From contig JANYKN010000034.1 of NCBI GenBank assembly GCA_025361565.1, positions 1 to 64,000 of the forward strand: a DNA stretch of 64,000 nt. Direction: 5' to 3'. Positions 35,559 to 45,625 of this stretch are shown one piece after another. The translations under genes were made by a program, and so were the position numbers. Source of the DNA: Bacteroidota bacterium. Lineage in GTDB: Bacteria; Bacteroidota; Bacteroidia; Bacteroidales; NBLH01. A model generated the notes under the pieces. The model saw only the letters and a program-made list of their open reading frames with translations. It was not told where the DNA came from and ran no database searches. How positions within the stretch are numbered: position 1 is the first letter of the stretch; every line of letters begins with the position of its first letter.

Positions 35559-36740
35559 TTACCCTTTTTTTATCGATGGAAAGCCAACCGCAAAAGTGAA
35601 ATAAAAAATGATGACCACTGTTACAATTCCTGTTATTAAAAAGGTATAAAATGCACCGAACTGATACCAGATAAGGCCAGCAAATAGACTAGCCATTAAA
35701 GCACAAATGCTTTGAAATCCCGAATAAGTTCCAATTGCAGTGGCTGTATCTTTTTTGTCTGTTATATTGCTAATCCATGCTTTTGAAATGCCCTCGGTTG
35801 AAGCGGCATAAATCCCATAAAGAAAAAATAAGCCAAAATAAACATAGATATTCTCATTTACTGACATCCCAAAATAGACGAATGAAAATAGGATTAGACC
35901 TAGAATAAAAATCTTTTTTAGCCCAAGTTTATCAGCTATAATTCCCATTGGAAAAGCAAATAGAGCATATATCAAATTGTAAAAAATATAGGCCGCAATA
36001 ACCATGGTATCCGAAATTCCTGCTTCTTTAGCTTTGAGGAGCAGAAAAACATCCGAGCTGTTGAATAAAGCAAAAGCTAAAAGTCCAATCACAACTTTAC
36101 GATAAATCAGCGGACTTTGTTTCCAATAATTTAAAAAGGAGAAGAAATGGACTTTTTCTTCTGTTTTTTTTATCGATGGATTTTTGTCTTTAAGTAACGA
36201 TGATGCTCCTATTGCTAATATTCCAGGGATAAATGCAATAAAAAACAAAGTTTTATAATCAGCCGGGAAAAAGTACAAATAAAGTAAGGCAAGTGCCGGC
36301 CCTAAAACAGCTCCCAATGTATCCATTGAACGGTGAAACCCAAATATTTTACCTTTTGTTTCAGGGGTTGCTTCCTGCGAAAGAATGGCATCGCGGGCAC
36401 CTGTTCTTATTCCTTTTCCAAAACGGTCAATGGTTCGTGCAAAAAATATCCATAAAGGATAGATAAATATTGCCATCATTGGTTTGGAAATGGCGCTTAA
36501 AGCATATCCAATACGGACAAAAGGAACTCTTTTACCTGAGTTGTCAGAAAGTTTGCCAAAATAACCTTTGCTTAGACCGGCGGTGGCTTCGGCAATACCT
36601 TCGAGTATTCCAATCAACAATATTGAGAAACCGATGCTTTTTAAATATACAGGCATAATGGGGTAAAGCATTTCGCTGGCCATATCAGTGAACAGGCTTA
36701 CAAGCGATAATATCCATACGGTTCTGGTAATGTATTTCAA
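35559..36740 (-). CDS. MFS transporter
   Basis: 393 residues with 12 predicted membrane helices, typical of the major facilitator superfamily. The motif-A-like loop between helices 2 and 3 reads KGYFGKLSDNSGKRVPFVRIGY, and the second half repeats it as GIIADKLGLKKIF. The N-terminal segment SLFTDMASEMLYPIMPVYL resembles drug/metabolite exporters of the DHA1 type found in Bacteroidota. The substrate is not predictable. It converges on the glycosylase gene and stands alone. Confidence 0.88.
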   Translation of the reverse strand: MKYITRTVWILSLVSLFTDMASEMLYPIMPVYLKSIGFSILLIGILEGIAEATAGLSKGYFGKLSDNSGKRVPFVRIGYALSAISKPMMAIFIYPLWIFFARTIDRFGKGIRTGARDAILSQEATPETKGKIFGFHRSMDTLGAVLGPALALLYLYFFPADYKTLFFIAFIPGILAIGASSLLKDKNPSIKKTEEKVHFFSFLNYWKQSPLIYRKVVIGLLAFALFNSSDVFLLLKAKEAGISDTMVIAAYIFYNLIYALFAFPMGIIADKLGLKKIFILGLILFSFVYFGMSVNENIYVYFGLFFLYGIYAASTEGISKAWISNITDKKDTATAIGTYSGFQSICALMASLFAGLIWYQFGAFYTFLITGIVTVVIIFYFTFAVGFPSIKKG

Positions 36741-36859
36741 TGGTTTTGGTTTTAGTTGTTAAATCAATATATTTTCAAATGTAATGAAAAATTGAAGATA
36801 TAGTCTTGGATAAACTTTAATGAAACCTTATTTTTATATAGTTACAAAAACTGCATTTG

Positions 36860-37906
36860 CTAGGTGAAAACAGAATCGCATTGGTTATTATAATTTTCAT
36901 TTAGAACATTGATTAATGCAAAAATAATAACAGCTGCCAGCTTTGCCGTGCTATTATCCTGATCAAAACGAGGTGATACTTCAGCAATATCAAAACTGAC
37001 AACTTTGTTGGTTTTTAAAATCTCTTTAAGAAATATAAGAACAAGCTCCGCATTCATGCCTAATGGTTGTATTGCAGATACTCCGGGAGCAAAAGAAGAA
37101 TTAAACACATCGCTACAAATTGTCAGATATATGTACTCGTTTTTGTCAATAAAACTGTGAATATCAGCTAATATATTTTTATAATTGGGTTCGATAAAAT
37201 CTTTTGCAAGGATATATTTAGCATGAAGTAAATCTGCCTTTTTAAATAGGCTGGTTGTATTTGCACAAAGTTGAGCACCTAAACACATATATGAGAACTG
37301 TCGTTTTTGATCAGAACAAATATCTGCAATTTGCGAAAACATGGTACCTGAAGAACCTCCATCTTTATGTGGTCTAAGATCCAAATGTGCATCAAAATTA
37401 ATTATACCAAGCGTGAGATTCTTATTTTTATTATTTTCAAAATGACTAATAATTCCATTATAATGCCCAAATGCTACTTCATGACCTCCTCCTAAAACAA
37501 TTGGGAAAAAATTATTTTCAAGAATTATTTTAATCGCAATTGTTAATTGGGATTGAGCTTCCTCCAAATTGTTTTCAATGCATATGATGTCTCCTGCATC
37601 ATAAATTGCAGTGTTTTTTCCAAATGTAACTGGTAAATTCGCAAATGCCTTTCTAATATATTCAGGTCCTTGTTTAGCACCAGTGCGTCCGAGATTTCTT
37701 CTAACTCCTTCGTCACAGCAAAAACCAATTATACAAATATTTAAAATCGATGGTTCAAGTTTTAATGATTCTGGTTTTGTTATATCTATTATTTGAATAA
37801 TTTGATGCATCCTGAATGAGTCAATATCATTTGGATCATCGATTCTTCCAGTCCAGAATTTATTATCTGTGACATTGTAATTTTTCAACTTCATATTTGG
37901 TTTCAA
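36860..37906 (-). CDS. Formimidoylglutamase-like ureohydrolase (arginase family)
   Basis: 348 residues, ureohydrolase fold. Mn-binding motifs are visible: GGGHEVAFGHY (His), INFDAHLDLRPH (Asp, His, Asp) and CSDVFNSSFAPGVSAIQPLG. The GVSAIQPLG end and the overall length fit formimidoylglutamase (HutG), the last step of histidine degradation giving glutamate and formamide, rather than arginase or agmatinase. In the third motif the usual D-x-D reads C-x-D, so one bridging ligand looks replaced; some Bacteroidota members may share this. No other hut genes are adjacent. A TACCTTTG -7 box lies upstream on its strand (37946-37953). Confidence 0.78.
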   Translation of the reverse strand: MKPNMKLKNYNVTDNKFWTGRIDDPNDIDSFRMHQIIQIIDITKPESLKLEPSILNICIIGFCCDEGVRRNLGRTGAKQGPEYIRKAFANLPVTFGKNTAIYDAGDIICIENNLEEAQSQLTIAIKIILENNFFPIVLGGGHEVAFGHYNGIISHFENNKNKNLTLGIINFDAHLDLRPHKDGGSSGTMFSQIADICSDQKRQFSYMCLGAQLCANTTSLFKKADLLHAKYILAKDFIEPNYKNILADIHSFIDKNEYIYLTICSDVFNSSFAPGVSAIQPLGMNAELVLIFLKEILKTNKVVSFDIAEVSPRFDQDNSTAKLAAVIIFALINVLNENYNNQCDSVFT

Positions 37907-38393
37907 TTAGAACAAAAGGCTATTAGTGAATATTAAAATATTCAGCAAAGGTAATAATTCAAACTTTTACTAATCAGATATAGTAACTATTCAAATGGTT
38001 TAATTTATTGTGACGAAAGATTTCAGTTTGACAATTTTTTAAATCGGTTCTTTAATCGTCGGAATTTCTATGGTTTACTTAAATTTATAGATACTATTGA
38101 TTACAACTTAAATTGAAATACATTTTAAATAAATTTCTTTCTAAATTGTGTTTATATTATTTTCATTTTATGTAACAACACCAAGAATGATAACCAAATA
38201 AAAACGAAGATTTTAATCTAATCTTTTCCGAAGAAGAAAAATTCGATTTAGACTTTGAAAAGTTTTAGTACATTTGGGTTTTATTATTTTAACTAACAAA
38301 AATAGATATTTGATAAATTATAATTTACATTTATAATTTTTCAGTTTTATTCTTCGATGGTTGTTAAAATTATCTAATATAAAAATAGGAGAG
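37907..38393. other. 487-bp divergent intergenic region
   Basis: No gene is seen. A minus-strand TACCTTTG -7 element (37946-37953) could serve the ureohydrolase, and a plus-strand TACATTTG (38269-38276) the sugar-binding lipoprotein. Neither has a clear -33 box. The remainder is AT-rich without repeats that I can see. Confidence 0.4.
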
Positions 38394-39407
38394 ATGAAAT
38401 TTGCTAGATTATTATTCGTATTTATTCTCGTTTTAATTGGGTTTTCAAATTGCAATGAACAAAAAAGTCAGTTTAAAGTCGGGTTTCTTGTACCAACTTT
38501 GGAATCAAAGCGGTATGCTAAAGAGAGTGGTTACTTTCAAGAAAAAATAAAAGAATTTGGAGGAACTGTTATTATAAAAGATGCTGAAAGAGATGAGTCA
38601 AAGCAATACCAACAAGCAATTGAACTTATAAATGAAGGTGTTGATATTCTGGTTATCAATGCAGTTAATGCAAATACTTCTGCTGCAATTATTCGCGATG
38701 CCCATAAAAAAGGTATAAAAGTAATTGCTTACGATAGATTTATAAAAAATTGTGAACTGGACTTTTTCATCACCTTTGATGGTGAAAAAGTTGGTGAATT
38801 GCTTGCAAATTATGTGGTTGATAAAGTACCACAAGGCAATTATGTAATTTTAAATGGAGATAAAGGAGATGAAAATGCAATACTTTTTCAAAATGGGGCA
38901 ATTAAAGTATTAAAACCATTTATTGATTCTAAAAAAATAACTATTGTCTACTCCGGATTTATGGATGACTGGCTAGGGATAAATGCTGCATATTATACCG
39001 ATAAAATCTTGGAATTCAGTAATGTCAAAATCGATGTAATTATTTCGATGTACGATGGTTTGTCCGATGGAATTGTTTCAGTGTTAGAAACCAAGGATTT
39101 GAGTGATAAAATTCTTGTTACAGGGCAAGATGCCGAAATTGGCGCATGCAATAGAATAATGAATGGAAAACAGGCAATGACGATTTACAAACCAGGAAAA
39201 CTGTTGGCATATAAATGTGCCGAAATTGTTCTTCAACTTGTTAAAAATGAAAAAATTGTGAATCTGAAGTATATAAATAATGGCAGAATTGACGTACCTT
39301 CTGTGATTCTTGACCCTATGGTTGTTGATAAAAACAATATGGAATTAACAGTGGTTGCAGACGGCATGTTAAGCATGGAGGAAATTATGAATTACAAACA
39401 TGAATAG
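38394..39407 (+). CDS. Orphan sugar-binding lipoprotein (XylF/RbsB-like)
   Basis: The track starts at a TTG; the ATG at 38394 follows AGGAGAG and gives the lipoprotein signal MKFARLLFVFILVLIGFSNC. The 338-residue product is a type I periplasmic sugar-binding fold: KVGFLVPTLESKRYAKESGY, DILVINAVNANTSAAIIRDA, KVIAYDRFI, YVILNGDKGDENA and ILVTGQDAEIGACNRIM. These match the D-xylose-binding branch. No ABC transporter ATPase or permease gene is nearby, so it may instead feed a sensor or a distant transporter. It lacks a TonB partner too. Confidence 0.83.
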   Translation: MKFARLLFVFILVLIGFSNCNEQKSQFKVGFLVPTLESKRYAKESGYFQEKIKEFGGTVIIKDAERDESKQYQQAIELINEGVDILVINAVNANTSAAIIRDAHKKGIKVIAYDRFIKNCELDFFITFDGEKVGELLANYVVDKVPQGNYVILNGDKGDENAILFQNGAIKVLKPFIDSKKITIVYSGFMDDWLGINAAYYTDKILEFSNVKIDVIISMYDGLSDGIVSVLETKDLSDKILVTGQDAEIGACNRIMNGKQAMTIYKPGKLLAYKCAEIVLQLVKNEKIVNLKYINNGRIDVPSVILDPMVVDKNNMELTVVADGMLSMEEIMNYKHE

Positions 39408-39605
39408 TATTTTATTTGTATATTTCCATTTTATAAATAATATAGTTTAGTCTATCATTTTCTGTCCAAATCATTAGGTCAAAAATATTATATTTTACTT
39501 TCTATAATTACAAGATCCCTTCGCTAATAAATCGTTAGTTTATTAACAATATTTTTATTAATTTTAGAGTTAATATTCAATAGTTTACCTCTAAAAATAA
39601 AAGCT

Positions 39606-40898
39606 ATGTTAACTAAATTTCCTTTTCAAATTGTTATGCTTGTTTTTGTAATTTCGTGCAATAACAATAAAAACAATCAACAAGATCAAAATGTTCAAGA
39701 TACCTTGAATCAAGCCAGAATAATTAGAGATGGTGAAAAATTTTTTGAAGGAATTGATCTTCCCCACTTTGTTTACAGTATTGAAACGGATAAGGAACAA
39801 AAGTTAATAACTCCGACCGGGACTGAGATAATGGTTCCGAAAAATGCTTTTGTCGATAAAGCAGGAAAAGAAATTAAGAGTAAAGTAACTTTAAATTATA
39901 AAGAAATAAGAACACCCTCAGATATTATTATTGAGAATGTAAATATGACTTATGATAGCGCAGGTGTGAGTTATCAATTTCAAACTGCGGGGATGTTTGA
40001 TTTAAGGGCATTTTCCGGAAACGAAGAAGCATTCCTGAAAAAGGGGCAGCATATTGAAATTAGCTACATTTCAGACAAATCAGGAGATTTTAATTTTTAT
40101 CATTATAATGGAAAGTGGGATTATGAGTGTCCTGCAAAAACAGATTTACCTTTAAATGAACAAAAGTTAAAAAAAACTGGAGCTACTGCATTAAAGCCTG
40201 TATTGGCCGATCCCTCAAATGATTTGATTATAGATATCAAAACAAATTATTCTAAAATCCCGGAATTAAGAAAATACAATAAAATAATTTGGAAATATAC
40301 TGGCAACCTAAAGAAAGATGAAGTAGCAAGTATTTTGTCATCAAATGTTTACAATCCAGAATTGGTATCTTCAAATAAAGCGGGTGAATATCTTTATAGC
40401 TTTAAATCTAGAACCGGAAATTACGAGTTTCCTATAGCTCCAGTGTTCTCGCCTAAAGCATTTCAAAAAGCTTTAAATCAATATAATTCCGAATTGGAAA
40501 ATAACGGCATTATCAAAATTAAACGAACTGTAAATGTAACTGAATTGGGATTAATGAATTACGATAGGATATACCACCGTTCGGATGCTGTTTTGGTTAA
40601 TGCCGATTTTAAATTGAATAACACTAAAATTGAGGGCCTTCCATTATTCCACATCACCGGCGAAGATGATGTAATTGTTCGGCTTGAAAAAGATACTAAA
40701 ATGTATTATTCTCCAGCTCTAAAAAATAAAATAGTTGCTATTTTGCCCGGTAAAAAGGTAGCGGTATTAAGTACTGTGGAGTTTTTAAAATCTGTGAAAG
40801 CGGCAAATAATCGACAACAAATTAATTTTGATCTTAAACAGCTTGATGTTGAAATCAATTCAGCTGAAGATTTGAATAAAATTATCTCGGAGCTTTAA
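39606..40898 (+). CDS. Lipoprotein of unknown function
   Basis: 430 residues. The signal sequence ends in a lipobox (VFVISC) and an Asn-rich linker follows. The body looks beta-rich, with a ZU5-like opening (TPTGTEIMVPKNAFVDKAGKEI, KVTLNYKEIRTPSDIIIENV) often found at the start of Bacteroidota surface lipoproteins; the rest (VNADFKLNNTKIEGLPLFHITGED) is not recognised. It is probably displayed in the outer membrane. It starts about 200 bp after the sugar-binding lipoprotein and ends 93 bp before the WG-repeat protein. Confidence 0.6.
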   Translation: MLTKFPFQIVMLVFVISCNNNKNNQQDQNVQDTLNQARIIRDGEKFFEGIDLPHFVYSIETDKEQKLITPTGTEIMVPKNAFVDKAGKEIKSKVTLNYKEIRTPSDIIIENVNMTYDSAGVSYQFQTAGMFDLRAFSGNEEAFLKKGQHIEISYISDKSGDFNFYHYNGKWDYECPAKTDLPLNEQKLKKTGATALKPVLADPSNDLIIDIKTNYSKIPELRKYNKIIWKYTGNLKKDEVASILSSNVYNPELVSSNKAGEYLYSFKSRTGNYEFPIAPVFSPKAFQKALNQYNSELENNGIIKIKRTVNVTELGLMNYDRIYHRSDAVLVNADFKLNNTKIEGLPLFHITGEDDVIVRLEKDTKMYYSPALKNKIVAILPGKKVAVLSTVEFLKSVKAANNRQQINFDLKQLDVEINSAEDLNKIISEL

Positions 40899-40991
40899 TT
40901 TTTGAAATTGATAATTTGAACTTTGATATTAGTAATTCATTGTTCAATCCATATTTTAAGATTCTGTTTTCAAAGAATAAATCTATCAATT

Positions 40992-43900
40992 ATGATGTTG
41001 ATAAATAGATATTTATCAATTTTATTCCTTTTGCTTTTTATTAATATTGCTTTAGCACAAGATGAAATTGTTAAGGTTTTTAAAAATGGTAAATGCGCTG
41101 TCATGGATACCAGCCTCAACTTATTAGTGCCATATCAATTTGATGATATTAACATAGTTAATAAAAAGTATTTCATTGTAAAATTGAATGGTTATTATGG
41201 TTTGTTTGATAAAACGAATAAACAGATACTTCCAATTCAATATCAATCTATCCTTTCCGAATCAACAAAAAGTGTTATTGTAAAACAGCAAAATCTTTTT
41301 GGAATCTGTGATTTTGATGGTAAGGAATTGATAGGATGCAAATATGATAGTATTGTTATGCTAGATTCCAATTTTGCTATTTTGAAAAAACAAGACCAAT
41401 GGCAATATTTCAATTTGCAAGTGAAAGGAATTTCAGGCAATTATGATAAAATCTCCAAACTTGGTGAGTTTTACTTTCTTTTACAAAAGGGTAAAGATAA
41501 AAGTGTCTATTTTGCACCTTCAAATTCCCATTCATCATATTATACACAAATCGACAAAATCAGGAATAATTTATTTTTTTGCTTGAGTTCCAATAATCAA
41601 AGAATTGTACTTTATAATAAACAACAATTTCAGATCTTTCAAACAGATAGCTTTTATTTTAAGGAATTGAATTCTTTCGTTTTTGCTTTCCGCAATAATT
41701 ATCAACTACATATAATAGATGAAAACTCAATAAATCAAGTTGATATTGATGCAGATGAAATTTATCCACCTTTTAGCCTCAAAAGCAATGTAATGGCTAG
41801 TTTTATTGCGGGCAATTATTATTTCTTCGAAAGAAATGGTAAAAAAGGATTGCTCGATGATAGATTTAAAATCATAATTGAAGCAATTTATGATGAAATT
41901 GAATTGACAAATTCAGATTTATTGCTTTCAAAAAATGGTAAAAAGGGTTTGGCTTCAATAAATGGAGAAATAGTAGTACCGGTCAGTTATGATCATTTTT
42001 CAAAATCAGGAAATTATTGGATTGTCGAAAGCAATAATAAATTCGGGTTGGTTGATGAAAAAGGTCGAGAGTTTATAAAACCGCAATATGAGAAAATACA
42101 AATAGCTTATCTAAATCGGTTTATAGTTACTTTAAAAGGTAAAGAAGGATTGGTTGATGAAAATAACAAAGTTTTAATACCAATTGAATATCAGTCTGTT
42201 ATTGGCGATGCCAATGCGCTTATCTTAAAGAGAGATAGTAAATATGGTTTGGCAAAACCTTCAGGTGATTTTATTCTTGAAGTCAAATATACAAAGGTAT
42301 CGAAAATAAACGATCAATATTTTTCATTTTCAGAACTAGGAAAGCTTGGAATAATAAGCGCTAGAGGTTCTTTAATTGCAAAGGCTCAATATAATCGGAT
42401 AAGTGCCACAGATAATGAAAATATTTTTTATGTTTTAACAAATAGATTGGATTCAGTTTCAACCAAAGAGGTGAAAGAAAAGTTCGAATTGGATATAGAT
42501 GTACCCAGGGATGATAAACCCTTCTGGTGGTTTAATACTGGAATTATCAACTCATTTGGTGAAATATTGCTTGAACCAAGGTACTATAAAGCACAGATTT
42601 CTATTGATACCGTTACAAATATTTTTATTGTAAAAGAAAAAGCTTCTGTAATTATTATTTCATTTGAACAAAATGGAAAATTGATAGAAAAAACTGAATA
42701 TAAGAACTATTTGTCGATAAAAAAAGGAAGGACACAAGCCAAGAAAAATTATTGGAAGCAAGGTGGTGAAGATAATAATTATGGACTTTTTTCACCTACA
42801 GAGATTAAACTTATTGATTATCAGTATAAATTTATAAAACAAAATTTTTTAAACAATCCAGATTTAGTATTGACAACTGGTGTAACAAAAGGTTTGGGAA
42901 TAGTCAATGAACAAACAGGCAAAATTCTTCTTGCAAATGGTTACAAATTTATTCATACGGAGGATTTTAAATATTCGAGGCTTGCAAGATGTATCAAAAA
43001 ATCAGGTGCCATTGTTTTGATCGATACATTGGCAAATATTATTGAGAAGGGAGTAAGTTACATGGATAATTTCAGAAGCAAATATACAAGGATAAACAAA
43101 GGGGGAAAGGTAATTATTTCAACAAATAGCGCATATATGTTGCCAAAAGAAGATTTGGATGGTAAAGAAAATATCTATATCGATTTTGAAAGGATTGATT
43201 TTAAAGTTTGTGCAGGTGGAAATTGGGGAGTAATGGATACAACCGGAGCCTGGATAATTCAGCCCAAATACCAGTTTTTGCAAAACTATTTTAGAGGTGT
43301 ATTTATTGCTGTAAAAGACAAAAAGTGGGGAGTTGTAACGCCAACAGATGAGCAGATAATTGAATTTAAATATGATGAAATTAGATTTTTTACGGATACA
43401 ACTAATAAAAGTTGGTCCAATATTCCTTTTTATCAGGCTCGGATAGGTAAAAAGTGGGGAGTGATTGATAAAGAAGGAAATATGGTCATTAAAAATGAAT
43501 TTGATGGAGTTCAACAAATTACTTTTAATGGTAAAATTTATTTTAAAACATTATTGGATAATAAGTCAACATTGTTTGGTTTGATTGATAAGGAAGCCAA
43601 GGAAGTATTGTCACCTCAATTTCTTAATATTGGTCCTTTCATTAATGGTTTTGCTAGAGTGCAAACAATAAAAAGGTGTTGGAAATTCATAAACATTCAA
43701 ATTACTATATTGCCTACAGATTGTTTTTCTGAAACTCGCGATTTTAAAAATAAACTTGCAGCCGTAAAAACGAAGAAAGGATGGGGGTTTATTGATGGTT
43801 CAGGAGTTATGGTTATTCCGGCTCAGTATATTGAAGTTAAAGATTTTGACGAAAATTTGGCTTCTGTTAAGGTCAAAGAGGCAGCAAAGTTATTTGGTTT

Positions 43901-44750
43901 GATAAAAAGTCGGCAGGTTTTTGTTATCATCGATAAACATGGGAAAATTGTATATAATACAAGATCAGCTTATTGCAGCGAAATTTCAAATGGGCAAATG
44001 ATAATTAAAAGAGGTAAGAAGCTTCAAGTCATTACAGTAAAAGGTAAAAAAGTGTTGCCAAAGAAATACAATCAAATTATTGAAAATAAAGAGGTTGGAT
44101 TGTTTATAGTTCAAAATGCAAAGCGTCAATTTGCCATATTCAACCGTAAGGGCAAATTAATAGTTCCATTTGGAAAATACAGAATATTTACTGGATTTTC
44201 TGAAGGATTGTGCAATGTAGAAGGTGAAAAGAAAGGTTTTATTGATACTTCCGGAATATTTAAATTTGAATTAAATTATCAAAAAGTGGGCTATTTTAAT
44301 TGTGGATTGGCTGCTGTGAAAATTAAAAATAAATGGGGATATATTGATACTACCGGGAAAATAGTAATTTCGCCTCAATATGAAAATGCCAAAGCGTTTA
44401 ATCATAGCATTGCCGAAGTGATGGATGATCAACTCCATTGGTCATTTATAGATAATATGGGTAAAATCCTTGCTCCGATGAACGAAATAGATAGTGCAGG
44501 ATATTACATCATTACAAAAAATGGGCGTAAAGGTATAGCCAACCAAGCGGGTAACATTATAGTCAACCCTGTTGCAGAAGATATAGGGCTTTTTAACGAA
44601 AATTATGCACCGTTTGGGATACAAAAAAAATTTGGTTTATTTGATATTAAAGGGAATCAATTAGCTGAGTCCAAATATATGATTATCGATCAGACAATCG
44701 AAGGGCTTATTCGATTAGAAAATCTTGGAGAAATTAACTATATTAAATGA
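40992..44750 (+). CDS. Giant secreted WG-repeat protein
   Basis: The track begins at 40923; the ATG at 40992 gives a signal peptide (NRYLSILFLLLFINIALAQ), so I prefer it (about 1,252 residues). The whole body is built of WG/KWG beta-hairpin repeats of about 30-60 residues, for example NKFGLVDEKGREFIKPQYEK, GNWGVMDTTGAWIIQPKYQF, KKWGVIDKEGNMVIKNEFD and NKWGYIDTTGKIVISPQYEN. More than fifteen units are recognisable, with unequal spacing. WG proteins are secreted or surface-exposed binding scaffolds; the ligand is unknown. There is no T9SS sorting tail. It follows the lipoprotein at 39606 and may be co-expressed. Confidence 0.85.
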   Translation: MMLINRYLSILFLLLFINIALAQDEIVKVFKNGKCAVMDTSLNLLVPYQFDDINIVNKKYFIVKLNGYYGLFDKTNKQILPIQYQSILSESTKSVIVKQQNLFGICDFDGKELIGCKYDSIVMLDSNFAILKKQDQWQYFNLQVKGISGNYDKISKLGEFYFLLQKGKDKSVYFAPSNSHSSYYTQIDKIRNNLFFCLSSNNQRIVLYNKQQFQIFQTDSFYFKELNSFVFAFRNNYQLHIIDENSINQVDIDADEIYPPFSLKSNVMASFIAGNYYFFERNGKKGLLDDRFKIIIEAIYDEIELTNSDLLLSKNGKKGLASINGEIVVPVSYDHFSKSGNYWIVESNNKFGLVDEKGREFIKPQYEKIQIAYLNRFIVTLKGKEGLVDENNKVLIPIEYQSVIGDANALILKRDSKYGLAKPSGDFILEVKYTKVSKINDQYFSFSELGKLGIISARGSLIAKAQYNRISATDNENIFYVLTNRLDSVSTKEVKEKFELDIDVPRDDKPFWWFNTGIINSFGEILLEPRYYKAQISIDTVTNIFIVKEKASVIIISFEQNGKLIEKTEYKNYLSIKKGRTQAKKNYWKQGGEDNNYGLFSPTEIKLIDYQYKFIKQNFLNNPDLVLTTGVTKGLGIVNEQTGKILLANGYKFIHTEDFKYSRLARCIKKSGAIVLIDTLANIIEKGVSYMDNFRSKYTRINKGGKVIISTNSAYMLPKEDLDGKENIYIDFERIDFKVCAGGNWGVMDTTGAWIIQPKYQFLQNYFRGVFIAVKDKKWGVVTPTDEQIIEFKYDEIRFFTDTTNKSWSNIPFYQARIGKKWGVIDKEGNMVIKNEFDGVQQITFNGKIYFKTLLDNKSTLFGLIDKEAKEVLSPQFLNIGPFINGFARVQTIKRCWKFINIQITILPTDCFSETRDFKNKLAAVKTKKGWGFIDGSGVMVIPAQYIEVKDFDENLASVKVKEAAKLFGLIKSRQVFVIIDKHGKIVYNTRSAYCSEISNGQMIIKRGKKLQVITVKGKKVLPKKYNQIIENKEVGLFIVQNAKRQFAIFNRKGKLIVPFGKYRIFTGFSEGLCNVEGEKKGFIDTSGIFKFELNYQKVGYFNCGLAAVKIKNKWGYIDTTGKIVISPQYENAKAFNHSIAEVMDDQLHWSFIDNMGKILAPMNEIDSAGYYIITKNGRKGIANQAGNIIVNPVAEDIGLFNENYAPFGIQKKFGLFDIKGNQLAESKYMIIDQTIEGLIRLENLGEINYIK

Positions 44751-44757
44751 CTCTTAG

Positions 44758-44782
44758 TAAGATAATTAATCTTATATTTTTT
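44758..44782 (+). terminator. Hairpin with T-run between WG gene and SDR gene
   Basis: TAAGAT-AATTA-ATCTTA (44758-44774) followed by TATTTTTT lies eight bases after the WG-repeat stop. It is a short but plausible intrinsic terminator, in the 36-bp gap between convergent genes. Confidence 0.6.
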
Positions 44783-44786
44783 ACCT

Positions 44787-45593
44787 CTAATTCTTTCTTT
44801 TAAAGCCAGTATTGTATATAATTAACCGCGTTATAAATGGCGTAAATTGAATTAAAAAATTGAAAATTGCAAGGTGAAAAGGGCTGTAGATGTGCTTTCT
44901 GCCTTTTATTACACCATTTACAATAGATTTTGCAGCCATGGAAGGTGTTAATATGGGTATAAGTGCTTGAGAACTTGGAAGTTTCACTTCGCTTCCTGGA
45001 TTATTTTCCCAATAAGTACTTGCAACTTTTGCAAAATATGCCAGTGAACACTTTATTCCTGTTTTGTATAAATCTGCCGATAAGGCTTCATGAAACCCAA
45101 TCATTGCTTTGCGGGCAACAATATAAGCTGTGGCTCCCGAAAATGGGATAAAGCCAGCATAAGAGGTCATGTTTACAATATGGCCACTTTTTCGTAATAG
45201 CATTTCCGGTAAAAATGCCTTTGTCATATAAAAAGCACCAAAGTATGGAACAGCCATAAACGATGAAATCTCTTCCCATTCAGTGTCCTCAGTATGTTTC
45301 CAAATTCCTGCTCCTGCATTGTTGATGATAATATCTGGAATACCGATTTCTTTTTTTATTTGGTTGGTTCGATCTATAACTTGTTTGTAATCGCTGATAT
45401 CCAGACTATAAGGAAACACTAATCCACCTTCCTTTGTAATAGTTAAAGCCAATTGAGAAAGTTTTTCCATATTTCTGGCTATGATAATCACTTTCGACCC
45501 GGATTTAGCAAATGCCTTTGCTGTTTCTTCACCGATACCGCTTGATGCACCGGTAATAATTACAAGTTTGTTTTTAAGTTGGTTCTCAGACAT
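44787..45593 (-). CDS. Short-chain dehydrogenase/reductase
   Basis: 268 residues, classical SDR length. The Rossmann cofactor loop is TGASSGIGEET, followed by NNAGAG and the catalytic region VNMTSYAGFIPFSGATAYIVARKAMIGF. Aligned by eye, the Ser and Tyr of the catalytic triad are present but the YxxxK lysine position reads Arg (Y-I-V-A-R-K), with the next residue Lys. Basic residues after ILARN suggest NADP(H). The C-terminus is hydrophobic (HLAIFNFLIQFTPFI), hinting at membrane association as in DHRS7/RDH-like SDRs. The substrate is unknown. A palindrome directly upstream (45606-45625) could be its operator. Confidence 0.85.
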   Translation of the reverse strand: MSENQLKNKLVIITGASSGIGEETAKAFAKSGSKVIIIARNMEKLSQLALTITKEGGLVFPYSLDISDYKQVIDRTNQIKKEIGIPDIIINNAGAGIWKHTEDTEWEEISSFMAVPYFGAFYMTKAFLPEMLLRKSGHIVNMTSYAGFIPFSGATAYIVARKAMIGFHEALSADLYKTGIKCSLAYFAKVASTYWENNPGSEVKLPSSQALIPILTPSMAAKSIVNGVIKGRKHIYSPFHLAIFNFLIQFTPFITRLIIYNTGFKRKN

Positions 45594-45605
45594 ATATCCA
45601 AATCA

Positions 45606-45625
45606 ATTTACATTCAGATGTAAAT
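45606..45625. promoter_or_regulatory. Operator-like palindrome upstream of the SDR gene
   Basis: ATTTACAT-TCAG-ATGTAAAT has 8-bp perfect arms with a 4-bp spacer, 12 bp upstream of the SDR start codon. Size and symmetry fit a site for a dimeric repressor such as TetR or GntR types; no such regulator gene is adjacent. Confidence 0.45.
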
